Positions 26,147 through 33,931 of a stretch of DNA of 41,640 nucleotides are shown piece by piece. The stretch comes from Chloroflexota bacterium (GTDB taxonomy: Bacteria; Chloroflexota; UBA11872; VXNJ01), in contig JASLPR010000016.1 in assembly GCA_030744875.1 (NCBI GenBank), forward strand, positions 1-41,640. Reading direction: 5' to 3'. The notes beneath the pieces are model-generated. The model was not told the origin of the DNA and made no database searches. It saw only the letters and a list, made by a program, of their open reading frames with translations. A program made the position numbers and the translations under genes. How positions within the stretch are numbered: the stretch's first letter is position 1; every line of letters begins with the position of its first letter.

Positions 26147-27130
26147 ATGCGGGCGGTACAGATCGATCGATTCGGCGGCCCCGAGGTTCTGCAACTCACC
26201 GACATCCCGAAACCCGAACCCGGCGCCGACGAAGCCCTTGTCGAAATCGAGCTGGCCGGGGTCAACTTCGCCGACATCGACCATCGCCGCGGCGAGCGCG
26301 GCACCACCGTCCCGATGGTCCTCGGCACCGAAGGGGTGGGGACCGTGGCCGAAGTCGGCGCCGACGTCAGCGGCGTCGCGGTCGGCGAGCGCGTTTCCTT
26401 CTGGAATCCCGGCACCCCAGGCGCCTACGCCGAGTTCGCCATCGCCCCCCCGCCCCGCCTGGTGCCGGTTCCCGACGACATCCCCTCGCCCGAAGCCGCC
26501 GCCATGGCTTTGCAGGGTCTGACCGCCCACGCGCTGACCTGCGGCATGTACCCGCCTTCGGCCGGCGAAACCTGCCTGATCCACTCCGGCGCGGGTGGCG
26601 TGGGCCAGATCGCAGTGCAACTCGCCAAAGCCTCCGGCGCTACTGTCTTCACCACCGTCGGATCGGCCGAAAAGGCCGACTACGTCCGCGAAATCGGCGC
26701 CGATCACGCGATTCTCTACAAAGAGACCGACTTCAAGGACGCGGTACTGGAACTCACCGATGGCAAAGGCGTCGACGTGGTCTACGACGGCATCGGCAAC
26801 GACACCATCGAGCGCTCGATCGGCAGTGTCCGCCCGCGCGGTCACTGCATCCTCTACGGCTACAAGTCGGGCGGCTTCCAGGGCGGCCCGGCCACGGAAC
26901 TTCCCATGCGGATGCTGGCCCGCAACACCGTGTTCATCACCGCCGGGGCCACCATGTTCTACCTCTTCGGACCGCAACTGCGGGCGCGCAGTGACGAATT
27001 GTTCGCGCTCTACCGGAGCGGCGATCTCAACCTGCGCATTGGGGGCGAATTCGGACTGGACACCGCCGCCGCGGCGCACACGGCGATGGAGACCGGCGGC
27101 AGCATCGGCAAGCTGGTCATCCGCCCCTAG
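26147..27130 (+). CDS. Quinone oxidoreductase-like NADPH reductase (MDR)
   Basis: This 327-residue protein is a zeta-crystallin/QOR-type MDR. Segments include MRAVQIDRFGGPEVLQL at the N-terminus, VNFADIDHRRG, LGTEGVGTVAEVG, ALQGLTAHAL, the glycine-rich CLIHSGAGGVGQIAVQLAK, and GVDVVYDGIGNDTIERSI. No zinc ligands are present. Such enzymes perform one- or two-electron reduction of quinones and enones. AGGAGAG lies about 10 bases before ATG 26147. It appears to be a single-gene unit with no downstream gene on the same strand for 1.1 kb. Confidence 0.9.
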   Translation: MRAVQIDRFGGPEVLQLTDIPKPEPGADEALVEIELAGVNFADIDHRRGERGTTVPMVLGTEGVGTVAEVGADVSGVAVGERVSFWNPGTPGAYAEFAIAPPPRLVPVPDDIPSPEAAAMALQGLTAHALTCGMYPPSAGETCLIHSGAGGVGQIAVQLAKASGATVFTTVGSAEKADYVREIGADHAILYKETDFKDAVLELTDGKGVDVVYDGIGNDTIERSIGSVRPRGHCILYGYKSGGFQGGPATELPMRMLARNTVFITAGATMFYLFGPQLRARSDELFALYRSGDLNLRIGGEFGLDTAAAAHTAMETGGSIGKLVIRP

Positions 27131-27216
27131 CCGGCCGCCTCGCCCGCCCCCGGTCCGCCCCGGGACCATCCCGTCCCCAGGGGCCTCGGCGTCCCCCGAA
27201 TCCGCCCCCTACAGCG

Positions 27217-27504
27217 TTAGCTCCGCCGTGACCGGATCACCCACCACAGCATCGCCAGCATGGTGATGCCGATCAACACGCCGATCCTGGCATGCACGTA
27301 GAGACCGCGGGAAAAGGTGTTGACCGTGGCCCAGATGGTGTATCCGCAAAACACCACCAGCACCGCTATGTAGAGCGATGCGTTGCCGCTCCCGACCAGC
27401 ATCGATCCCGGACGCCGGCGGCTGGTCCGGCGAATCCGGCCTCCACCGCCCGGCTTCAGTCTCGACTCGCGCCGCGTCTTTTCCAGAAGCTCATTTTCGT
27501 CCAT
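27217..27504 (-). CDS. Small two-helix membrane protein, function unknown
   Basis: This 95-residue protein has a charged, Arg/Gly-rich first 35 residues and then two probable membrane helices: LYIAVLVVFCGYTIWATV (about 44-61) and IGVLIGITMLAMLWWVI (about 74-90), ending in RSRRS. By the positive-inside rule both ends are likely cytoplasmic. ATG 27504 is preceded by a purine-rich AGGAAACGGAG. Upstream bases 27548-27570 form a short AT-rich island in a GC-rich region and may hold its promoter. I recognise no family. Confidence 0.6.
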   Translation of the reverse strand: MDENELLEKTRRESRLKPGGGGRIRRTSRRRPGSMLVGSGNASLYIAVLVVFCGYTIWATVNTFSRGLYVHARIGVLIGITMLAMLWWVIRSRRS

Positions 27505-27588
27505 CGGGCTCCGTTTCCTCGGGTCGCCGGCTCTCTGCCCTCAGGCAACTAGTCGTTATTATGTAAAGCCCACGCACACCCCGCACAC

Positions 27589-27984
27589 CTAGCCTGCGAC
27601 TCTTATGTCAAGCTCGACCAGTCGCTCGCGCCGCCCCGTCCACAGCGTGCCGGCGGCGTCCGCCTCCACCAATGGATTCCGCGCCGTCAGGGCCGTGGCG
27701 ATCGCTCCGCTGAGCCAGTCGCGCGGCAGCCACAGGTAGACCTCCGAGTGCACTTCGGCCAGCACGTCGAGGACTTCCATCTGGGGGATAGTCAGCGCCG
27801 GTTTTCGGCCCGCTTTCTTCTCCCGCTTCAACTCGACCCAGAGATGCCGGCCCAACCGCGAATTAGCCATGGTGAGGTCCGGATAACCCTCGGCGCTGCG
27901 CTTGGCTATATGCGTGTGATAGACGTACCAGCCCAGGTCTCGGGCCGCTCCGGTGATCAGGTCCTGCAGGCGCTTTTCGGACAT
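27589..27984 (-). CDS. VRR-NUC type PD-(D/E)XK nuclease, stand-alone
   Basis: About 131 residues starting MSEKRLQDLITGAARDLGW. The nuclease core is visible: EGYPDLTM with Asp36, HLWVELKREKK with Glu51 and Lys53 (the E-x-K), and IPQMEVLDVLAE with Gln68, followed by a strand EVYLWLP. This is the VRR-NUC layout known as a small stand-alone protein in phages and as a domain of Fan1-like repair nucleases. The frame is open to 28167, but the upstream residues are Gly/Arg-rich and unlike the domain, so I choose ATG 27984; its ribosome site is weak. No phage structural, integrase or helicase genes are near, so its role (repair or mobile-element remnant) is open. Confidence 0.72.
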   Translation of the reverse strand: MSEKRLQDLITGAARDLGWYVYHTHIAKRSAEGYPDLTMANSRLGRHLWVELKREKKAGRKPALTIPQMEVLDVLAEVHSEVYLWLPRDWLSGAIATALTARNPLVEADAAGTLWTGRRERLVELDIRVAG

Positions 27985-28153
27985 GGCGGCCGCCTCGGCA
28001 TGCCGGGCATCTTCCCGCGACACCAGGTTTTCAGCTTCCAGCGCGCCCCTCGCAGTCTCGGTCGAATGATCCGTCCCAGCCCCCCGGAGATAGTACCCAC
28101 CGCGCCTTCCGGCGTCGCCCCAATACCCGCCCGCCCGGCCCGATCGGCCCGGT

Positions 28154-28183
28154 TCGACAAGCCCCATCGCCCGTCACTACACT
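28154..28183 (+). promoter_or_regulatory. Candidate promoter of the tandem sulfatase-fold genes
   Basis: TCGACA (28154-28159), an 18-base spacer and TACACT (28178-28183) fit a sigma-70 promoter with one mismatch in the -35 box and one in the -10 box. Transcription would start near 28190, about 27 bases before the GTG of the first gene in the array. Confidence 0.45.
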
Positions 28184-28216
28184 GCAAATCCGCCCGCAAC
28201 AGGAGTGGAGGCACCT

Positions 28217-29683
28217 GTGAACGTTGTATTCATCATGAACGACACCTGGCGCTACGACTACGTCGGCGCCAACGGTAACGACTGGATCCAGACTCCCGTT
28301 CTGGACCAGTTCGCCGAAGAGAGCGCCGTCTTCGACCGCAGCTACATAGGTTCGTTCGCGACGATTCCGACCCGCCACGACCTCATGAAGGGCCGTTTCG
28401 GCAACCCCCTCCACCCCTGGCAGCCTTTGCAGTGGGACGCGCTGACGATGCCCGAGGTCCTGCGTGAGAACGACTACGTCACGATGCTCATCAACGACAC
28501 CCCGCACATGATCAACTACGGCTATGGTTTCGACCGCCCCTTTCACGCCTGGGAGATGATCCGCGGCAACGAGGTCGACCGCTCGCGCACCGACTGGTTC
28601 CCCGAATGGAAGATCAAGGACTTCGAGAAGTACCGCACTAGCTCTCACATGGCCACCTACCACCGCCAGACCAAAGACCGCACGCTGGAAGAAGAGTACT
28701 TCGCGCCGATGGTCATGCAGTCCACCTGCGACTGGCTGGAGCGCAACGCCGGCCACGACGGCTTCTTCCTGTGGGTCGACTCGTTTGACCCCCACGAGCC
28801 CTGGGATCCGCCGCCGCACTACATCGACATGTACGACCCGGACTTCGACGGCACCTCGGTTTACTGGCCGCGCTACGCCCGCACCGAGGACTTCCTGACC
28901 GACCGCGAGCAGGACCACATCGGCAAGCTCTTCGCCGCCGAGTGCACCATGTGCGACACCCACATCGGCCGCGTCCTCGACACCATTGACCGCCTGGGCC
29001 TGCGCGACAACACCATCGTCATCATCATGTCCGACCACGGCCACTACTTCGGCGAGCACGGCCTCCAGAGCAAGACCGGGCCCCTCTACGAAGAGGTCTC
29101 CCACCAGATCCTGATGATTCGTCATCCAGAGGGCGTCGGCGCCGGCAAGCGACTCCAGGCGCTGGTGCAGTCCCCCGACGTGACGGTCACGATCATGGAC
29201 ATGCTCGGCGTCGAGGCGCCGACCGAAATGGACGTGCAGGGTGAATCGCTGCTGCCGCTTATGACCGGCAAGAAGCGCTCGGTCCGCCACGCCGCCATCT
29301 CCGGCGGCTATCCGTTCTACATACCCCAGACCGGCATCGGCATCCAGGGCATCTTCATGAACGAGGGCTGGACCTCGCTAACCGCCACCGGCAAGGAATA
29401 CGCCCTGATCGACTTCCCCGACCGAAACCGCTGGGAACTCTACTACCTGCCCGACAACATCGGCATGACCAACAACATCGTCAAGCAGCACCCGGCCGAG
29501 GCCGAGAAGCTGCACACCGAGGTTCTGCGCTTCCTGCGCCGTAACAAGGCCCCGCGGTGGATGCAGAAGCTGTGGCGCGACGGGCCGGACGCGGTCGAGC
29601 GTCCGGCGCCCGACGAGTGGTTGAAGCTGGTCCGCCAGCGCGGCATGCCCCATGCCACGCCACTTGATGGAAGCGTACTGTAA
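28217..29683 (+). CDS. Sulfatase-fold hydrolase with Thr at the nucleophile position (copy D)
   Basis: 488 residues, starting at GTG 28217 (MNVVFIMNDTWRYDYVG) by comparison with its paralogs and because of AGGAG/GGAGG just upstream. It has the DSFDPHEPWDPP segment and the metal site IIMSDHGHYFGEHG. The signature SFATIPTRHDLMKGR has Thr49 in place of the formylglycine precursor and Thr52 where sulfatases usually have Ser or Ala. The C-terminal region ends with the family-specific APRWMQKLWRDGPDAVE stretch. It is first of three head-to-tail paralogs (28217, 29715, 31218) separated by about 30 bases, an array produced by tandem duplication. There is no signal peptide, so it is likely cytosolic. 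Confidence 0.86.
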   Translation: MNVVFIMNDTWRYDYVGANGNDWIQTPVLDQFAEESAVFDRSYIGSFATIPTRHDLMKGRFGNPLHPWQPLQWDALTMPEVLRENDYVTMLINDTPHMINYGYGFDRPFHAWEMIRGNEVDRSRTDWFPEWKIKDFEKYRTSSHMATYHRQTKDRTLEEEYFAPMVMQSTCDWLERNAGHDGFFLWVDSFDPHEPWDPPPHYIDMYDPDFDGTSVYWPRYARTEDFLTDREQDHIGKLFAAECTMCDTHIGRVLDTIDRLGLRDNTIVIIMSDHGHYFGEHGLQSKTGPLYEEVSHQILMIRHPEGVGAGKRLQALVQSPDVTVTIMDMLGVEAPTEMDVQGESLLPLMTGKKRSVRHAAISGGYPFYIPQTGIGIQGIFMNEGWTSLTATGKEYALIDFPDRNRWELYYLPDNIGMTNNIVKQHPAEAEKLHTEVLRFLRRNKAPRWMQKLWRDGPDAVERPAPDEWLKLVRQRGMPHATPLDGSVL

Positions 29684-29714
29684 CCGGGACTCAACCGCAG
29701 AACGGGGGCGCTCG

Positions 29715-31183
29715 CTGAACGTCGTCTTCATCATGAACGACACCTGGCGCTACGACCACGTCGGCGCCAACGGCAACGACTGGATCCACACGCCGGTCCT
29801 GGATCAGTTCGCCCGCGAGAGCGCCGTCTTCGACCGTAGTTACATAGCCTCGTTCGCCACGATCCCCTGCCGCCACGACATCATGAAGGGGCGGTTCGGC
29901 AACCCCCTGCACGAGTGGCGGCCGCTGGAGTGGGACGCGCTGACCATGCCCGAGGTCCTGCGCGAGAACGACGTCGTGTCGATGCTCATCAACGACACCC
30001 CGCACATGATCAACCTCGGCTACGGCTTTGATCGACCGTTTCACGCCTGGGAGATGATCCGCGGCAACGAGGTCGACCGCCTGCGCACCGACTGGTTCGC
30101 CGACTGGAAACTGGCCGGCAAGGACAAGTTCAACATCGCGTCCCGGATGGCGCTGTATCGCCGTCAGTCCTTGGATCGCACCATGGAGGACGAGTACTGC
30201 GCGCCACAGGTGATGAAGGCCTCCGCCAATTGGCTGGAACGCAACGCCGGCCATGACGGTTTCTTCCTCTGGGTCGATTCGTTCGACCCCCACGAACCTT
30301 GGGACCCGCCGCAGAGTTATGTCGACCTGTACGACCCCGACTACGAGGGGATTTCGGTGTTCTGGCCGCGCTACGGGCGCAGTTCAGACATCCTGACCCC
30401 GGCCGAAGAGGGCCACGTCGCCAAACTCTTCGCCGCCGAGTGCTCGATGTGTGACACCCACGTCGGCCGCGTTCTCGAAAAGATCGACAACCTGGACCTA
30501 CGCCACAACACCATTGTCATCATCATGTCCGATCACGGCCACTACCTCGGCGAGCACGGCCGGATCGGAAAGGGCGGCGCGCTCTACGAGGAGGTCTCGC
30601 GGCAGATCTTGATGATCCGCCACCCCGACGGCATCGCCGCCGGCAAGCGCTTCCAGGCTCTCGTGCAGTCACCGGACCTGCCGGTGACGATCATGGACTG
30701 CTGGGCATCACACTGCCCCCGGAAATGGACGTGCAGGGTCAGTCCTTGCTGCCGCTCATGACCGGCGAGAAGCGCTCGCTGCGCCCGGTGGCCATCTCCG
30801 GCGGCTACCCGCATCCGGTGCCCTGGGAAGGCGTAGGCTCCATGGGCGCGCTGTTCAGCGACCACGGCTGGACCTCATTGACGGACACCGGGCGCGACTG
30901 GGCCCTGATCGACTTCCCGGAACGCGAGCGCTGGGAACTCTACAACCGCACCAACGACCCGGGCATGACCGTCAACCTCTTGAAACAACACCCGGAACAG
31001 GCCGAGAAACTGCACCGGGAAGTCCTGCGCTTCCTGCGCCGCCAGAAGGCGCCGCGCTGGATGCAGCGGCTCTGGCGCGACGGACCGGATGCCATCGAGG
31101 CTCCGCCGCCCACCGACTACAGGCGCCTGATCCGTCAGCGCGGCATGCCGGCCGGCGCCCCGCTTGATGGGAACGTCCTTTGA
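29715..31183 (+). pseudogene. Sulfatase-fold hydrolase, Thr type (copy E), frameshifted
   Basis: This is a paralog of copies A, D and F with signature SFATIPCRHDIMKGR (Thr49). The frame breaks after codon GAC at 30696-30698: alignment with copy D (TIMDMLGVEAP) predicts one missing base, and adding one restores LGITLPPEMDVQGQSLLPLMTG through to the stop at 31183 (about 488 residues). Without it translation ends at 30761 with a foreign tail. The start is also unusual: paralogs begin Met-Asn-Val-Val, but here that codon is CTG (29715) with a GGGGG stretch upstream; ATG 29667 and 29652 are alternatives that overlap or follow the end of copy D. Two irregularities in one gene favour real decay, but sequencing error is possible. 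Confidence 0.82.
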
Positions 31184-31217
31184 CCATCTCACCCCAAACC
31201 ACCGAAACGAGGCCCGC

Positions 31218-32681
31218 ATGAACGTCGTCCTGCTGATGAATGACACCCTACGCTACGACCACGTCGGCGCCAACGGCAATGACTGGGTCCACACCCCGAA
31301 CCTAGACCGCTTCGCCGCCGAGTCGGCTGTTTTCGACGGCGCCTACCTGGGCTCGTTCCCCACCGTCCCCTGCCGCCACGAGATGATGAAGGGCCGCTAC
31401 GGCGACCCCTTCCAGAAGTGGGGCCCGCTGCAATGGGACGCGCTGACGCTGCCGGAGGTCTTGCGCGAAAACGACTACGTAACGATGCTCATCAACGACA
31501 CTCCCCACCTGATCAACTACGGCTACGGCTTCGACCGGCCGTTTCACGCCTGGCAGATGATCCGCGGCAACGAAGTCGACCGCGCCCGCACCGACTATTT
31601 CGCTGAACTCGAATGGCCGGGGCGGGAGCAGCACTGGGACGACGACCGCATCGCCACCATGTATCGCCACACGAAGGACCGTCGCACCGAAGCCGATTGG
31701 TTCGCGCCCCAGGTCATGCAGGCCACCTGCGACTGGCTCGAGCGCAACGCCGGCCACGACAACTTTTTCCTGTGGGTGGATTCGTTCGATCCCCACGAGC
31801 CCTGGGACCCGCCGCAACATTATGTCGACCTGTACGACCCGAGTTACGAAGGCCCGGACATCGTCTGGCCGCCGTACTGCAAGCCGGAAGGCATCTTCGA
31901 TAAGGCGGAGATGAAGCACATCCGCGCCCTCTACGCCGGCGAGGTCACGATGGTCGACCGCTGGCTCGGCTGCGTCCTCGACACCATCGACCGCCTGGGC
32001 CTGCGCGACAACACCGCCGTCATCATCATGTCCGACCACGGCTACTTCCTGGGCGAGCACAACCAGCTCAGCAAGTCCGGGCCGCTCTACCACGAGGTCA
32101 GCCACATCGCACAGATGGTGCGGCACCCGGACGGTGTCGGCGCCGGCAAGCGCATCGGCGGCTTCACCCAGCCGGTCGATTTCGTACCTTCGGTGCTCGA
32201 CCTGGCCGGCGTCGCGGTACCCGACGAGATGAACATCCACGGCGAGTCCTGGCTGCCGCTGATGAGCGGCGCGCGGCGCTCGTTGCGCAACATGACCGTC
32301 AGCGGCACCTACCCGATGTACATCCCGCCCGGCCATCGCTATGCAAAGGCCCTAGGCGGTTCGGGCTGGACGCCGATGGCCGTCACCAACCGCGACTGGT
32401 TCTTCGTCGACAACCCCGAGCCGGACAAACGCGAGCTTTACCCGCGGGCCACCGACCCGGGCCAAACGCACAACGTAGTCGACGCGCATCCCGAAGTCGT
32501 CGAGAAGCTGCACGGTCAGTTGCTGACTTTCTTCCGCCGCAACCGCGCCCCTACCTGGGTAATCAAGCTCTACCGCGACGGGCCGGAGGGCGTCGAGCCC
32601 TCGGCGACAGCGATGTTCGACGAACAGGCCTTCCCTCGCGGGCTGCCGTTCTCCACACCGCTGGGCGGCAACATTGTCTAG
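31218..32681 (+). CDS. Sulfatase-fold hydrolase with Thr at the nucleophile position (copy F)
   Basis: 487 residues from ATG 31218 (MNVVLLMNDTLRYDHVG), with ACGAGG upstream; the frame opens earlier at 31164. It shows VDSFDPHEPWDPPQHYVD, a metal site IIMSDHGYFLGEHNQ, and the signature SFPTVPCRHEMMKGR with Thr49 at the nucleophile position. It is the most divergent of the array (PTWVIKLYRDGPEGVE instead of PRWMQ near the C-terminus), so its substrate may differ. The rhamnonate-dehydratase-like gene starts 24 bases downstream on the same strand, which links the array to sugar-acid catabolism. Confidence 0.86.
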   Translation: MNVVLLMNDTLRYDHVGANGNDWVHTPNLDRFAAESAVFDGAYLGSFPTVPCRHEMMKGRYGDPFQKWGPLQWDALTLPEVLRENDYVTMLINDTPHLINYGYGFDRPFHAWQMIRGNEVDRARTDYFAELEWPGREQHWDDDRIATMYRHTKDRRTEADWFAPQVMQATCDWLERNAGHDNFFLWVDSFDPHEPWDPPQHYVDLYDPSYEGPDIVWPPYCKPEGIFDKAEMKHIRALYAGEVTMVDRWLGCVLDTIDRLGLRDNTAVIIMSDHGYFLGEHNQLSKSGPLYHEVSHIAQMVRHPDGVGAGKRIGGFTQPVDFVPSVLDLAGVAVPDEMNIHGESWLPLMSGARRSLRNMTVSGTYPMYIPPGHRYAKALGGSGWTPMAVTNRDWFFVDNPEPDKRELYPRATDPGQTHNVVDAHPEVVEKLHGQLLTFFRRNRAPTWVIKLYRDGPEGVEPSATAMFDEQAFPRGLPFSTPLGGNIV

Positions 32682-32705
32682 CCCGCTCCCCGAACGGTCC
32701 GCCTG

Positions 32706-33875
32706 ATGCGCATCAAGAGCGTCCGCGCGGTTCGCGTGGCGCCATCCGCACCCGCCGATCCGGCCACCCCGCCGCGCCGCCCTTCTTGGCACGAGACCAC
32801 CGTGCGCGGCACCCGCATGTCGCCTTACCGGTACCACAATCCTTCGCCAGCCGCCGTCCGCGCGCCGCGCGACCCGGTCTGGGCGCGCGTCGAGGCCGAG
32901 GACGGCACCTGGGGACTGGGCCTGACGGGGTTCGGCGACCCGGTGGCCAAGGTCATCGACGGGCACCTGGCGCCGCTGTTGATGGGGCAGGACTGCTTCG
33001 CCACCCGGATGGCCAGTGATGTCATGTGGCGCGCCACCGCCGCCTACGGCTCCGTTGGCCTGGCCGCCTGCGCCATCAGCGCCGTCGATCTGGCGCTCTG
33101 GGACCTGGTGGGCAAGCTCCAAGAACAGCCGGTGTACCGGCTCCTGGGCGGGCCGTCGCACGCGGCGGTGAAGTGCTACGCCACCTCCGACGATCTCGAC
33201 TGGTCCCGCGAGCTGGGTTTCACCGCCTTCAAAATCAGCAACTCTTGGGCGCCCACCGACGGCGACCGCGGCCTCCGCGAAATGGAGGCCCGCGTCGCCA
33301 ACGCCCGCAATTTCGTCGGCCCCGACGCCACCCTCGGCTTCAACCCGGTGCAGAGCTTCGACGTCGACTACGCCGTACAGGTGTGCGAGCGTCTGCGCCC
33401 CTACAACCTGGCCTGGATCGAGCAACCGCTACCCACCGAAGATCTCGAAGGGCACATCGAACTGCGCCGCCGCGCGCCCTCCACCCGGCTGGCCACCGGC
33501 GAGAACCATCAGGGCCTGGCGGCATTCCGGCAACTGATCGAGCACCGCGTCGTCGACATCCTCCAGCCCGATATCCTCTGGGTCGGCGGACTGACCACCA
33601 CGGTCAAAGTCTGCGCCATGGCCGAGGCCGCCGGCATCGCGGTCAGCCTCCACGTCGGCGCCAACAACCCCTTCGGCCTGCACTGTGCCTACGCCCTGCC
33701 ATCGGTCACCGATGCCGAGTTCTGGCTGGGCTCGGCCCCTGGCGTCCCGATCGCCGAGGCGAACCGCATCCCCGGCCACTCCCTGCCCGAGAACGGACTG
33801 GCGATCCCACCCGACCGGCCCGGCTTCGGGCTCGAGATCGAACCGGCGTCGATTACGCCATACTTCGACCAGTGA
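32706..33875 (+). CDS. Enolase-superfamily protein, L-rhamnonate dehydratase-like, altered metal site
   Basis: This 389-residue protein aligns with the L-rhamnonate dehydratase subgroup. The capping domain has SWHETTVRGTRM and VEAEDGTWGLGLTGFG. The barrel has FKISNSWAPTDGDRGL, WIEQPLPTEDLEGH, LATGENHQGLAAFR, DILQPDILWVGGLTT and the catalytic His316 in VSLHVGANN. The second and third metal ligands, Glu239 and Glu266, are in place, but the first, normally Asp in an LMLDCWMS-like strand, is Asn213 (LGFNPVQSFDVDYA), and the His after Glu266 is Asn. Either it uses a variant Mg site and different chemistry, or it is impaired. The family normally dehydrates sugar acids to 2-keto-3-deoxy acids. The ribosome site is weak. 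Enolase-superfamily expansions are known from SAR202 Chloroflexota. Confidence 0.85.
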   Translation: MRIKSVRAVRVAPSAPADPATPPRRPSWHETTVRGTRMSPYRYHNPSPAAVRAPRDPVWARVEAEDGTWGLGLTGFGDPVAKVIDGHLAPLLMGQDCFATRMASDVMWRATAAYGSVGLAACAISAVDLALWDLVGKLQEQPVYRLLGGPSHAAVKCYATSDDLDWSRELGFTAFKISNSWAPTDGDRGLREMEARVANARNFVGPDATLGFNPVQSFDVDYAVQVCERLRPYNLAWIEQPLPTEDLEGHIELRRRAPSTRLATGENHQGLAAFRQLIEHRVVDILQPDILWVGGLTTTVKVCAMAEAAGIAVSLHVGANNPFGLHCAYALPSVTDAEFWLGSAPGVPIAEANRIPGHSLPENGLAIPPDRPGFGLEIEPASITPYFDQ

Positions 33876-33931
33876 CCGCGACCGGCTGCAAAATCAACCC
33901 GCGCATCAAATAGCCACAGGGAGCGCCCAGC

